NCBI GenBank assembly: GCA_903915465.1
Contig: CAIWTA010000017.1
Coordinates: forward strand, 1-60,492
Length of the DNA: 60,492 nt
Direction: 5' to 3'
Origin: an uncultured Bacteroidales bacterium
GTDB lineage: Bacteria > Bacteroidota > Bacteroidia > Bacteroidales > FEN-979
Part shown: piece after piece, positions 30,258-39,261 of the stretch
How positions within the stretch are numbered: position 1 is the stretch's first letter
Layout: every line of letters starts with the position of its first letter
Notes under the pieces: generated by a model
The model's input: only the letters and a program-made list of their open reading frames with translations
The model's database searches: none
Told to the model about the DNA's origin: nothing
Translations under genes and position numbers: made by a program

Positions 30258-31466
30258 ATGAGAAAACTTTTTTTATTCGTGATCTTGCTGTTTACTATCT
30301 CAATTGTAAATAGTCAAAGTATTAACACACAAAGTGCTTACAATGCCTTAAAGGAATTTAACCGGGCAAAGAATGCTGAAGAAAAGCAAAAACAATTGAC
30401 AGCAGCAAAAAAATTCATCGATGACGCATCAGCTAACTCCGAAACTGCTACCGATGGAAAAACCTGGTTCTACAAAGGAATTATCTATGTAAACCTTTAC
30501 CGTTCAACAGGGAATACAGATATCAGTTTGTTTGAAACAGCTATCCAAGCATTTAAGAAAGCAAATGAGTATGATACAAAGAAAAAATTCACAGAAGAGA
30601 TAATGGTGAATGTGGATACAATTCGTCAGAAATTGTATGAGGTAGGGGTGGAGTATTTTAAACAGAATAAGTATACAGAATCAATGCTTGCTTTTGAAAA
30701 ATCGTCCACTGTTTATGACATAATCAACAAGGTTGATACTGCAGTTTTACTCACCGCATGCGTTGCTGCAGAGCGTGCCGGGCGGTATGATAAAGTAAAG
30801 GACTATAATATTGTTGTAATGAAAGCAGGTGGAAATTCTGCAGATATCTATTACAGCCTTGGAATTGCTTATACGAAACTGAAGGACAAATCGAATGCCA
30901 TCACCATTATTGCAAAAGGACGACAGATATATCCGAAAAATCTCGAGTTGATCAAAGCAGAAACAAATCTGTACCTTGCTTTTGGGGAAGATGAGAAAGC
31001 CATGGAACAGCTTAAGCTTATTGCCGGCACAGATACAGCTAATTATTCTGTTTTCTTTGCCATGGGAGCACTGTTTGACAAGATGTATAACGATACTTCC
31101 AGGGCAAAGGAAGTGCGCAACCAGGCCTTGACATCTGCTTTGAAAGCTTACGAAAAGGCATTAAAACTAAATCCGGATTATTTTGATGCTGCGTTCAACA
31201 TGGGAATTCTGTATAACAATGTGGCAGCAGAACTTTTATTAAAGGCAAACAATTTGCCAAATGATGCAGAAAAGGAATATCAATCACTGAAGAAGGAGGC
31301 AGATACAAATCTGGATCTTGCTTTGCCATTACTTGAAAAAGCTGTATTACTTAACCCGACCGATTTAAGTACGCTAATTGCTCTGAAACAAATTTACGTG
31401 AGAAAAAAACAAGTGGATAAAGCAAAAACAATTAATGATAGGATCAATGCACTTCAAAAGAAGTAA
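30258..31466 (+). CDS. Exported TPR-repeat protein
   Basis: 402 residues with a signal peptide (MRKLFLFVILLFTISIVNSQ) and several TPR units: YFKQNKYTESMLAFEKSS, YYSLGIAYTKLKDKSNAITII, and ALKAYEKALKLNPDYFDAAFNMGILYNNVA. No catalytic motif is seen. It probably works as a periplasmic scaffold. The frame is open 21 codons upstream, but the promoter box at 30209 and the signal peptide fix the start at 30258. Confidence 0.82.
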   Translation: MRKLFLFVILLFTISIVNSQSINTQSAYNALKEFNRAKNAEEKQKQLTAAKKFIDDASANSETATDGKTWFYKGIIYVNLYRSTGNTDISLFETAIQAFKKANEYDTKKKFTEEIMVNVDTIRQKLYEVGVEYFKQNKYTESMLAFEKSSTVYDIINKVDTAVLLTACVAAERAGRYDKVKDYNIVVMKAGGNSADIYYSLGIAYTKLKDKSNAITIIAKGRQIYPKNLELIKAETNLYLAFGEDEKAMEQLKLIAGTDTANYSVFFAMGALFDKMYNDTSRAKEVRNQALTSALKAYEKALKLNPDYFDAAFNMGILYNNVAAELLLKANNLPNDAEKEYQSLKKEADTNLDLALPLLEKAVLLNPTDLSTLIALKQIYVRKKQVDKAKTINDRINALQKK

Positions 31467-31497
31467 TCAGTTCAGGTTATATCGGACTACGTTACAG

Positions 31498-31526
31498 AAG
31501 GTAGGAGAGTTTTCAACTTCTACCTT
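31498..31526 (+). terminator. Terminator-like hairpin after the TPR gene
   Basis: A stem of AAGGTAGGAG with CTTCTACCTT (10 pairs, one G-T) and a 9-nt loop, starting 32 bases past the stop. The T-tract is weak. Beyond it, 31527-31756 is AT-rich spacer. Confidence 0.5.
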
Positions 31527-31756
31527 TATCTTGATATTCTCTATTTAACATAATATTAATTATAAGACTAAATTAGTATTATATGTATTGATTATCTTGC
31601 ACTTACGAATTAGAAAAAATATTGCTTATTGTTTGCAGCTCTTTTTTAGGCAGTTACAATTTAACATAAAATAATTGGATACTTTTTCCTACCTGAGAAT
31701 CTCTTTAATAAATTCAATTTCACAATCATCAGGAATGTTTTCAAAAACAATCCCGA

Positions 31757-32083
31757 TCAACCAAGTTCAACAGATTGATTGAGTAATTCAACATTGAAAT
31801 TAATCTTTGCGTTTAATGCTTTAAAGACTTTGATGATCGTCTCAATCCTGGCATCAGTCAAACTATGTTCCAATTTGGAAATTTGTGCTTTCTTAACGCC
31901 TACAAGCAACCCAAGTTCTTCCTGAGTAAGATTGCGTTCTTTACGTGCTTGCCTGATCGCTTCGCCAAGCAGGTCAATGCGCAACTCATTTTCAAAGGCC
32001 TCACGCTTTGGTGTTCCGGGTTTACCAATATATTTGTCGGTAACTTCCTCTAAGCTGATTGTTTTTAATGGTTTATTTTTCAT
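31757..32083 (-). CDS. XRE-family antitoxin, HigA-like
   Basis: 108-residue DNA-binding protein. The helix-turn-helix lies in EAIRQARKERNLTQEELGLLVGVKKAQISKLEHS, the Cro/CI-type HTH. It overlaps the upstream toxin gene by 11 bases on the same strand, giving the toxin-first order typical of higBA. It presumably neutralises the toxin and represses the promoter at 32442-32473. Confidence 0.85.
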   Translation of the reverse strand: MKNKPLKTISLEEVTDKYIGKPGTPKREAFENELRIDLLGEAIRQARKERNLTQEELGLLVGVKKAQISKLEHSLTDARIETIIKVFKALNAKINFNVELLNQSVELG

Positions 32084-32429
32084 TGTCTTTGGTTTTCTGT
32101 TTAAAATAGGTTTTTCTGATTTGCTCTGCTTTTTCTATTTCACCCAGCGGTGTCTTATCGCTTTTTTTGATCAGTCCATGGGTTGATATTACAAGCGTAT
32201 TGGTGCTTTCAGTTTTGTCCCAAAACGCAAACAGTCTGTAATGTGTTTTATTAAACAATGTCCTGAACTCCCAGATTTCACCTTTTAGTTTTCTGAACAG
32301 TTCTTTGTCATTTGAAATTCTTGCCTTGTGTATGTTATAGATTACTTTATCTCGTACCTTTTCATCCAGATTATCAATAAACTCGGCAGCATCTTCTAAA
32401 AACTGAACATTGAATTTTGAAATCATCAT
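32073..32429 (-). CDS. RelE/HigB-like toxin (Gp49 family)
   Basis: 118-residue protein of the phage-derived Gp49/HigB family, ribosome-dependent mRNA interferases. Typical segments are AAEFIDNLDEKVRDKVIYNI, FRKLKGEIWEFRTLFNKTHYRLFAFWD and ISTHGLIKKSDKTPLGEIEKAEQIRK, with the family's conserved Lys, Arg and C-terminal EI.KAE..R helix. A second, clearly related pair is encoded at 36751-37369. Confidence 0.85.
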   Translation of the reverse strand: MMISKFNVQFLEDAAEFIDNLDEKVRDKVIYNIHKARISNDKELFRKLKGEIWEFRTLFNKTHYRLFAFWDKTESTNTLVISTHGLIKKSDKTPLGEIEKAEQIRKTYFKQKTKDNEK

Positions 32430-32441
32430 TCAAATTTTAAA

Positions 32442-32473
32442 CAAAGATAAATGTTTCTTTATTAGGAAACAAA
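32442..32473 (-). promoter_or_regulatory. Toxin-antitoxin promoter: TTTG, 20-nt spacer, TATCTTTG
   Basis: On the minus strand TTTG (complement of 32470-32473) is 20 nt from TATCTTTG (complement of 32442-32449), a textbook Bacteroidetes promoter. It is about 13 nt before the toxin ATG. Confidence 0.75.
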
Positions 32474-32552
32474 TAATATTAACTGAATTTGAAAATTTTG
32501 TTCTTTAACATGCCACCCTTTGAACAATTAATATGTAAATTGCGCTTATATA

Positions 32553-32560
32553 TAAATTTG
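32553..32560 (+). promoter_or_regulatory. Bacteroidetes -7 box TAAATTTG
   Basis: TAAATTTG 45 nt before the ATG of the repeat protein at 32605. It is divergent from the toxin-antitoxin promoter. Confidence 0.6.
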
Positions 32561-32604
32561 GGACAACCCAATATAGCTCTAACATTTCAAAAAATTTAAA
32601 AACG

Positions 32605-34749
32605 ATGAAAAATATTTATATCCAACTGTTATTGTTATTGTTGTTGTTGTTGGCGAGTCCAGTTCATCCACAAGGATGGGAATGGATTAATCCTAAACCG
32701 GAAGGAAATAATCTGACGTCTGTATTTTTCCTTAATGATAATACAGGATATGCCGTTGGAGATAATGGAATAATTATTAAAACAAGTGATGGCGGAACAA
32801 CATGGGTTCAGCAGAATTCATGTTCAAGTGCAATGCTCACATCTGTTTGTTTCCCGGATTTTTTTACGGGTTATTGTGCCAGCTATTTCCCTTCCGATAG
32901 CTCGTCAGAAATTCTAAAAACGAGTGATGGTGGAGAAACATGGACAAAACAGGTTATCCCAGGTTCATTCTCCGCAGTCTCCTTTCCGGATATTTCTACA
33001 GGTTATGTCGTAGGTAGGAACGGATTGATACTTAAAACCAGCAACGGGGGCAATACATGGGATACTCAATCTTCAGGGACAAACTTTTTTCTGGGATCGG
33101 TCTTTTTCATTACCCCCAATATTGGCTGGGTTGTTGGTAGTAATGGATCACTTCATGGTATAATACTTAAAACCATAGATGGAGGTGTACATTGGGAAAT
33201 TCAATTTACTTCAAATATAAAAGGTTTGAATTCAGTAAGATTTACTACGACTAATATAGGTTATGCGGTGGGTGACAGTACAATACTTAAAACTACTGAT
33301 GGAGGAACTATATGGAATACCCAATCCTTCACGAGTGGAGATATCGTTTTCCAGTCAATAAGTTTTGTAAATTCTGATACAGGATGTGTAGTGGGTCGCA
33401 ATATGACTTCAGGCAAAGGTGTAATCCTGAACACGACTGACGGTGGTATCAATTGGAATAACCAAACATACGGTGCAATTATATCTCTTGAAACCGTTTC
33501 TTTGACAATAAATAATACTGGATACATAGTTGGTGAATATGGAGTGGTTTTAAAATCTTTAGATTTAGCAAATACATGGAATACTTTAACAACAGGTAAT
33601 CGTGATCATTTAAACTCTGTAAAGTTCACAAATGATTCAACAGGTTATGTAGCGGGTAATAATGGTGCAGTTTTAAAGACTACAAATGGGGGAACGACAT
33701 GGAACGACATTATAATTGACAACAGACTGGGGTTTTCATCCCTTTTCTTTGTCAACTCATCAACAGGCTATGTTATCGGCTTTCATTATAGTGGTATGGA
33801 CCTCGACACTAGCTATATTTTTAGAACTTCTGATGAAGGCCTGACTTGGCAAAAACAATATACAGCCCCCTGGACTTCGCTGAATTCAATATTTTTTACA
33901 GATGTTAATACTGGATATGCTGTTGGTTATGATGGTATCAATAGTTGGACATTTGTAATGAAAACCCTTGACGGAGGACTCACATGGTCATTAAAGACGA
34001 CTTCCCTATTACATGGTTTCAACGGGATTTATTTTACGGATAATAATACCGGATTTATTGCTGGTGAACAAATCATTCTAAAAACAATTGACGGAGGTAC
34101 GACTTGGAGTGAGATGCCGGTAGACAATTACCTGCACTCTGTTTATTTTCCTGACCCTGAACATGGATATGCAGTTGGGGCTGATCCAAACTCAAACTGG
34201 CAAGGTGTAATTATGAAGACATCAGATCGAGGAATAACTTGGAATAGCCAATATTCAGGTACGTATCATTCCCTTATGGAAGTCACTTTCCCAACTCTGG
34301 ATATTGGATATGCTGTAGGTACAGAAAATGGAATTATCATCAAAACGGTCGATGCAGGAGCACACTGGAATGTTCAATATTCATATTCCAGTTATCCTCT
34401 CAGTTCAGTGTGCTTTACAGATGCAAACACCGGATACACTGTCGGTATGTACGGTACAATCCTAAAAACAACCAATGGAGGAGTTGTTAGTGTGAACGAA
34501 AGGCCCGTCTCAGGTGAACTTCTAAAGACTTATCCCAACCCGGTAAATGATTTGTTGACTATTGATTTATCAGAAGTTTCAGGGAAAATATTCCTTTCTC
34601 TTTTTACATTAAGTGGTCAGGTATTAATAAATCGAGTAATCACTAATAAAGAAACACAGATTGACCTAAAGAACTTGTCTTCGGGAGTTTATATTATTCG
34701 AATAATTAGTGAGAAAAAAGTTATGACCTCTAAAATAGTTAAAAAATAA
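32605..34749 (+). CDS. Secreted Ycf48-like beta-propeller protein with T9SS sorting domain
   Basis: 714 residues. A signal peptide with an unusual run of leucines (LLLLLLLLLASPVHPQ) precedes about thirteen repeats of ~45 residues with the pattern TGYAVGxxGxIxKTxDGGxTW, the Ycf48/BNR-like propeller motif; this implies two propellers or one large solenoid. The last ~80 residues (TYPNPVNDLLTIDLS ... SGVYIIRIISEKK) are a type A sorting domain, so the product should be secreted or surface-attached. No enzymatic residues are evident. Confidence 0.88.
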   Translation: MKNIYIQLLLLLLLLLASPVHPQGWEWINPKPEGNNLTSVFFLNDNTGYAVGDNGIIIKTSDGGTTWVQQNSCSSAMLTSVCFPDFFTGYCASYFPSDSSSEILKTSDGGETWTKQVIPGSFSAVSFPDISTGYVVGRNGLILKTSNGGNTWDTQSSGTNFFLGSVFFITPNIGWVVGSNGSLHGIILKTIDGGVHWEIQFTSNIKGLNSVRFTTTNIGYAVGDSTILKTTDGGTIWNTQSFTSGDIVFQSISFVNSDTGCVVGRNMTSGKGVILNTTDGGINWNNQTYGAIISLETVSLTINNTGYIVGEYGVVLKSLDLANTWNTLTTGNRDHLNSVKFTNDSTGYVAGNNGAVLKTTNGGTTWNDIIIDNRLGFSSLFFVNSSTGYVIGFHYSGMDLDTSYIFRTSDEGLTWQKQYTAPWTSLNSIFFTDVNTGYAVGYDGINSWTFVMKTLDGGLTWSLKTTSLLHGFNGIYFTDNNTGFIAGEQIILKTIDGGTTWSEMPVDNYLHSVYFPDPEHGYAVGADPNSNWQGVIMKTSDRGITWNSQYSGTYHSLMEVTFPTLDIGYAVGTENGIIIKTVDAGAHWNVQYSYSSYPLSSVCFTDANTGYTVGMYGTILKTTNGGVVSVNERPVSGELLKTYPNPVNDLLTIDLSEVSGKIFLSLFTLSGQVLINRVITNKETQIDLKNLSSGVYIIRIISEKKVMTSKIVKK

Positions 34750-34758
34750 TGCCTGCTC

Positions 34759-34863
34759 TCAATAAATAAGGCTCCGCATAGTGCTATCTTCAACACGCAA
34801 CATGAAGCCACTTCGCATGGAAGCATTATATCTTTTTAATTGTTCTTTGACATCTTGAAATCT
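34759..34863 (-). pseudogene. Possible C-terminal gene remnant
   Basis: A 34-codon stretch on the minus strand, ending in a stop at 34759, reads like real protein (RFQDVKEQLKRYNASM then RSGFMLRVEDSTMRSLIY). It has no start and stops lie just upstream. I cannot name the parent gene. The surrounding 34750-35273 has no intact gene; it also holds the 112-bp element and an AT-rich repeat described separately. Confidence 0.25.
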
Positions 34864-34928
34864 TCATCAGATATCCAATATCGTTATGGATTTCCGCGAT
34901 ATTTTTGACCTAAGATAATTGGTTGTTT

Positions 34929-35040
34929 GATAGTTAGATGGTAAATAATAGATTTGTGTCTGCGAATCTATTATAAAGTCGTAACTTCATATGATTCAGG
35001 CATCCATGTATTTGGATAGCCCCTACTCACGCGGGTTTAT
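34929..35040. repeat. 112-bp two-hairpin element, copy A
   Basis: Direct repeat of 39262-39373: same length, 6 mismatches by hand alignment. Hairpin 1 (34945-34974) has a 12-pair stem starting ATAATAGATT with a 6-nt loop and one G-T pair. Hairpin 2 (34999-35021) pairs GGC and ATCCA with TGGAT and GCC around a single bulge. On the minus strand GTAGG lies directly 5' of hairpin 2, as GTAG does in REP sequences. Confidence 0.85.
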
Positions 35041-35084
35041 GGGATTTTGGAAGTAGCTTTATTCATAATCAGTTAATCTTTTCT

Positions 35085-35110
35085 ATACTATTAATTATAG
35101 GACAATTATA
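35085..35110. repeat. 26-bp AT-rich repeat, copy 1
   Basis: Contains ACTATTAATTATAGGAC and matches 37749-37774 at 25 of 26 positions. A looser relative (aatattaattataagac) is at 31552-31568. Function unknown. Confidence 0.6.
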
Positions 35111-35273
35111 AATATGCAATACTTTGATATTATGTGTTTTAACTTTTGGCAAAGTAAGTATCCTCCGGCTCATATCCTCAATAATGTAATCTCAATCAAT
35201 AATTAACTTTTTATACTCCGCTCACAGAAAAAATACTAATATTTGTTTCTTCAGGGATTGTTTCAGGGGAAGT

Positions 35274-36671
35274 TTACTGCTTCACGAATTTTTCGACACA
35301 TACTTTGAACTTGGTTGTCAGCCGTATAAAATAAACACCGCCTCTCAGATTGCTAACGTCTATTTGAGTTTTAGGTTTTATGAGGCTGTACATCAGAACC
35401 ACTTCCCCGTCCAGATTGATCATTGATAACTGGCCCGGAGTCTGACCTTCCGGGATTTCAATTGTTATTTTATCAATGGCAGGATTAGGATAAACCGATA
35501 AATTCGATTCTTTCTCCTTATTTATTCCGACTGTTACAGAATCATATTTCAATACTGATATTCTCGAATTATTAACGGTATTATTATAAGCCACAAATGG
35601 TTGACCAGATTGGCTGATTGCAAGACTCGTCCAGTAAATTTCATCTTGTGAAATACTTGGATTTCCTTCATAAACCCAATTAACCCCATCAAATTTCATC
35701 ACCGAAGCTGTTTTGAAAAGTGAATAGTCCATAAAAGCCACATAAGGTGTACCATTGGGATCGATGGCAAGACTTATCGGCCCGGCCGGGCCACCGGAGA
35801 AACCCTTATTACCTACTAATTCCCAGTTGGTTCCGTTAAACGTCATTACGGTAGCTTTGTCCGTATTTGTTGAATCCCCAAATGAAACATAAGGCTGATG
35901 GTTCTGCGGACTGAAGACAAGCCTCGGCCCAAATGCAGCATTAGGTGAGAAACATGGATTTCCGACATAAACCCAGTCGGTGCCATTGAATTTCATTACA
36001 GTTGCTTTCATGGAACTGGAAGAACAAGACGAGGAAAAAGCCACATACGGCAGACTGTCAGAAGGGCTGAATGCAAGACTCGTCCAGTCTGCCCCATAGG
36101 TTGAGAACCCCGGATTTCCTACATTTACCCAGTCTGTGCCGTTATATCTCATTACTCTTGCATTGTAGCCCCATCCCCCATCTTCAAATGCTACATAGGG
36201 CATATTGTCAGCCGGACTGAAGGCAATACTTTGAGCCTCTGTCTGACCCGCCGCGGAGAAAAACTGACTCCCGACATTTACCCAGTTGCTGCCATCAAAT
36301 TTCATGACCGAAGTGCACAAGCCACTACTGGCCCAGTCCATGTATGCCACATAGGGCTCGCCGTTCAACGGGTCTATAGCGAGACTTAGGCAATCAGCTG
36401 CATCTGGGGTGAATTTTGGCAACCCGACATTGACCCAGTTCAACCCGTCAAACTTCATTACCGTTGCCTGAGCAGTCGACCCATCCTCAAAAGCTACAAA
36501 TGGTTCCCCGGATGGACTGAAAACAAGATTGGGGGCTCCAAAACAGGGCGAGAATTGTGCATTTCCGACATATTTCCAGGCATAATCCATCGGAGAATAT
36601 TTATCCCAGGGCTGTTGGGCAAATCCAATAATGGGAAATATGAATATACAAATGCAAATAAGTTTTTTCAT
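35274..36671 (-). CDS. Secreted repeat protein with T9SS sorting domain
   Basis: 465 residues. After a signal peptide come about seven to eight repeats of ~45 residues following the pattern PYVAFxD...ATVMKFDGxxWVNVGxxxFS, probably forming a beta-propeller-like array. The C-terminal ~75 residues (VYPNPAIDKITIEIPEG ... GGVYFIRLTTK ... KFVKQ) are a type A sorting domain. The same tandem phrase occurs in uncharacterised exported proteins of the phylum. It lies between a dispersed repeat and the second toxin-antitoxin pair. Confidence 0.83.
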   Translation of the reverse strand: MKKLICICIFIFPIIGFAQQPWDKYSPMDYAWKYVGNAQFSPCFGAPNLVFSPSGEPFVAFEDGSTAQATVMKFDGLNWVNVGLPKFTPDAADCLSLAIDPLNGEPYVAYMDWASSGLCTSVMKFDGSNWVNVGSQFFSAAGQTEAQSIAFSPADNMPYVAFEDGGWGYNARVMRYNGTDWVNVGNPGFSTYGADWTSLAFSPSDSLPYVAFSSSCSSSSMKATVMKFNGTDWVYVGNPCFSPNAAFGPRLVFSPQNHQPYVSFGDSTNTDKATVMTFNGTNWELVGNKGFSGGPAGPISLAIDPNGTPYVAFMDYSLFKTASVMKFDGVNWVYEGNPSISQDEIYWTSLAISQSGQPFVAYNNTVNNSRISVLKYDSVTVGINKEKESNLSVYPNPAIDKITIEIPEGQTPGQLSMINLDGEVVLMYSLIKPKTQIDVSNLRGGVYFIRLTTKFKVCVEKFVKQ

Positions 36672-36750
36672 TTATATCGCATTGAATATTTTTGAAAATC
36701 CGGTTATTATAACTGACTACCCGAAAAAAATGTTTAATTACTTTTCCCAG

Positions 36751-37053
36751 TTATAACTTGATTGACAACTCAAGATGCCCGCCCAGACCATCCTTGATAA
36801 TTCGCTGCAAAGTCGAAAAACGGATGTCTTTCAAATCCTTTTCAAGTTTTGAAATATAGGATTTATTCGTTCCGGCGAGATGCGCAACCTCTTCCTGGGT
36901 CAACCCTTTCTCCTGCCTTGCTTGCTGAATTAACACCCCAAGTTTGAAAGCTTCGTATTCTGTCTCGAATTTTTCTCTCTTTTTCGTACCCTTGACACCA
37001 TACTCGTTGTCCACGAAATCGCTGAGACTAGTGAGATTTTTGCTTTTCTTCAT
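36751..37053 (-). CDS. XRE-family antitoxin, HigA-like (second module)
   Basis: 100 residues with a Cro/CI-type helix-turn-helix in LIQQARQEKGLTQEEVAHLAGTNKSYISKLEKD. It overlaps the toxin gene by 26 bases. It is a different branch from the antitoxin at 31757, so this is not a recent duplication. Confidence 0.85.
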   Translation of the reverse strand: MKKSKNLTSLSDFVDNEYGVKGTKKREKFETEYEAFKLGVLIQQARQEKGLTQEEVAHLAGTNKSYISKLEKDLKDIRFSTLQRIIKDGLGGHLELSIKL

Positions 37054-37369
37054 AATATTCCTTTCTTATTTTTTCTGCCATTTCTAATTGCCCATGTGGT
37101 ATCTTTTGCGATTTTTTCTGAAATCCATGCCCGATGATGATCAGGCTGTTCTTATCGAAGAAAGCGAAGATCCTAAAGATATCACTTCCTACCTGTACCC
37201 GGATTTCGTAGATCCCTTCACTCCCTTCCAGATGCTTGAAATAGACTTCTGGAATTCTATCAACTTCTTCAATCACCTTTAACGTCCAGACAATCTTTTT
37301 CTTAACCTTAGGTTTTTGCCCGACATAGAAGTCATGGAAGTAATTCTTAAAAAAGTAGAGCTCGCGCAT
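37028..37369 (-). CDS. RelE/HigB-like toxin (Gp49 family, second module)
   Basis: 113-residue predicted mRNA interferase. FKHLEGSEGIYEIRVQVGSDIFRIFAFFD and GHGFQKKSQKIPHGQLEMAEKIRKEYY match the family core. The frame is open to a TTG at 37393, but that overlaps the -7 box at 37383-37390, so the ATG at 37369 (MRELYFF) is the likely start. Toxin precedes antitoxin. Confidence 0.85.
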   Translation of the reverse strand: MRELYFFKNYFHDFYVGQKPKVKKKIVWTLKVIEEVDRIPEVYFKHLEGSEGIYEIRVQVGSDIFRIFAFFDKNSLIIIGHGFQKKSQKIPHGQLEMAEKIRKEYYEEKQKSH

Positions 37370-37382
37370 TTTTTCCACCTTG

Positions 37383-37413
37383 CAAATATACAAAAAGTAG
37401 TCCGATTGAACAA
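37383..37413 (-). promoter_or_regulatory. Toxin-antitoxin promoter: TTG, 20-nt spacer, TATATTTG
   Basis: On the minus strand TTG (37411-37413) is 20 nt from TATATTTG (37383-37390), predicting a leader of only a few nucleotides before ATG 37369. The rest of 37414-37896 is AT-rich with no gene I can support; it carries the second copy of the 26-bp repeat. Confidence 0.7.
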
Positions 37414-37748
37414 CTAATTTTTACAATTTCGTAAATAAAAAAGAATCGCTGGCCTCCCCTGTGCAACTTTTAATCGTATTTTTACATAGAAATGTGCGTT
37501 TTTTTTCGATGTAGAAAACAGGTTATTTTGTTGGGCAATTTACAGAACGACAAAGACATGCAAAAAGGTTATTCTTGAACAGGATGATTTTCAGGATAGT
37601 ACAATATAATAATCGGGATCACTGCGGTAACCCTGCCTGAAATTTCGTAACTGACATGGAGATAAAATAGATATAACCTGGTAAATACTTGATTTTATTT
37701 GCCCTATAAAGACTTCAAATAACTATTTGTAATCACTTAAATATCAGC

Positions 37749-37774
37749 ATACTATTAATTATAGGACATTTATA
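37749..37774. repeat. 26-bp AT-rich repeat, copy 2
   Basis: Second copy of the repeat at 35085-35110, one mismatch. It lies 123 bases before the start of the FISUMP gene. Confidence 0.6.
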
Positions 37775-37896
37775 TTTTTCAATTAGCTGTTCATTAACTA
37801 TTTATAAAATTGTCAATATTTTACTACTTTATATTATTTTGATTAGCTGAATTATAACATTTGATTTTTGTATTATCAATTCATAGAAACGAACGT

Positions 37897-39207
37897 ATGA
37901 AAAAACTTATCCTCTACTCAATTCTTGTATTTGCCTTGATAAAAGTTCAAGGTCAGACCCAGTTAACACTTACTTTCCAGGCAAAAGATTCTATAACTCA
38001 ACACCCGCTAAGCCTCGATAGCGTCAATGTACGGAATCTTTCGGAAAACTGCGACACTACCCTGTATGACTCGATTTCCTTTCTTTCTCTGCTTGCTAGT
38101 TGGCCGGTGGGTACTGATCAGGACATTTCTGAGAACTCCGGCTCTCTAATTTTAATGCAGAATTTCCCCAACCCTTTCAAGGGGTCAACAACGGTAAGGA
38201 TATACCTGAAGAATCCAGGGGAACTGAACCTGGCAGTCTACGATATGAATGGAAATCATCTTTCCGGGTATAGGAATGAATTTGAAAGAGGATGGCACCA
38301 GTTTGGTATATCCGCGAGCCAACCTCAGTCATTGCTTTTACAAGTGTCGGACAAGAACAGCACAAAATTGATCAAAATTCTTAACACTGAAACAGGTAAT
38401 CAAGGTGACCGGATCTTATACAATGGTCGATGCAGGCTGGGTTCATATCTGAAATCCTCCACGGACACTACCGGGTTTACCTTTTACCTTGGGAACCAGC
38501 TTCTGTACACGGCCTATATCAGTGGATTCCAGGCAAACACTGTCCTGGATGATCCGGAATTCAGCGAAACATATACTTTCGCAATGCTTCCAAAAGTATT
38601 TACCTGTGGAGATATCTTAAGTTACAGCGGGAAAAACTACAACACCGTGCTCATCGGCTCTCAATGCTGGTTCAGGGATAACCTGAATGTTGGCACCCGT
38701 ATTAACGCAGCATCAGGATCTTACCAGACCAACAATGGAGTTGCAGAAAAATTTTGCTATGACAACCTTGAGTCGAATTGTGATGTTTATGGCGGCATCT
38801 ATGAATGGCATGAACTGATGAAATACACTACCACCCCCGGCGCCCAGGGATTGTGCCCTCCCGACTGGCATATCCCGACGGACGGAGAATGGACAACACT
38901 GACGACATTTCTTGGTGGCGAAGCACTTGCAGGAGGTCCATTAAAGGAAGCAGGAACCGTCCACTGGACATCACCCAACACCGGCGCCACTAACAGCAGT
39001 GATTTTACTGCACTACCGGCGGGAAATTGGGACAGCAGCAACCCCGCGTTCTATAGTCTCGGGCAGTTTACCATGTTCTGGACATCTTCACAAAGTTCGA
39101 TGAATCTAAGTTGGTACCGGTTTCTCGCTTATGACTCCCAGAGTATTGTCCGCGGCAATGATGGTTACCAACCCGATGGGGCATCAGTGAGGTGTCTGAA
39201 GAATTAG
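37897..39207 (+). CDS. Secreted FISUMP-domain protein
   Basis: 436 residues. Signal peptide MKKLILYSILVFALIKVQGQ, then a beta domain with an internal sorting-domain-like stretch (MQNFPNPFKGSTTVRIYL ... LAVYDMNGNHLSGY, about residues 85-165). The C-terminal ~200 residues match the Fibrobacter succinogenes major paralogous domain: IGSQCWFRDNLNVGTRI, CPPDWHIPTDGEW and the terminal GASVRCLKN. Function is probably surface binding or adhesion. The frame opens with a TTG at 37861, but the signal peptide sets the ATG at 37897. Confidence 0.83.
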   Translation: MKKLILYSILVFALIKVQGQTQLTLTFQAKDSITQHPLSLDSVNVRNLSENCDTTLYDSISFLSLLASWPVGTDQDISENSGSLILMQNFPNPFKGSTTVRIYLKNPGELNLAVYDMNGNHLSGYRNEFERGWHQFGISASQPQSLLLQVSDKNSTKLIKILNTETGNQGDRILYNGRCRLGSYLKSSTDTTGFTFYLGNQLLYTAYISGFQANTVLDDPEFSETYTFAMLPKVFTCGDILSYSGKNYNTVLIGSQCWFRDNLNVGTRINAASGSYQTNNGVAEKFCYDNLESNCDVYGGIYEWHELMKYTTTPGAQGLCPPDWHIPTDGEWTTLTTFLGGEALAGGPLKEAGTVHWTSPNTGATNSSDFTALPAGNWDSSNPAFYSLGQFTMFWTSSQSSMNLSWYRFLAYDSQSIVRGNDGYQPDGASVRCLKN

Positions 39208-39261
39208 CCGATCAAACTTTGCATTACTAGGATATTTGAAGCCAATAATATCAGGTATTTA

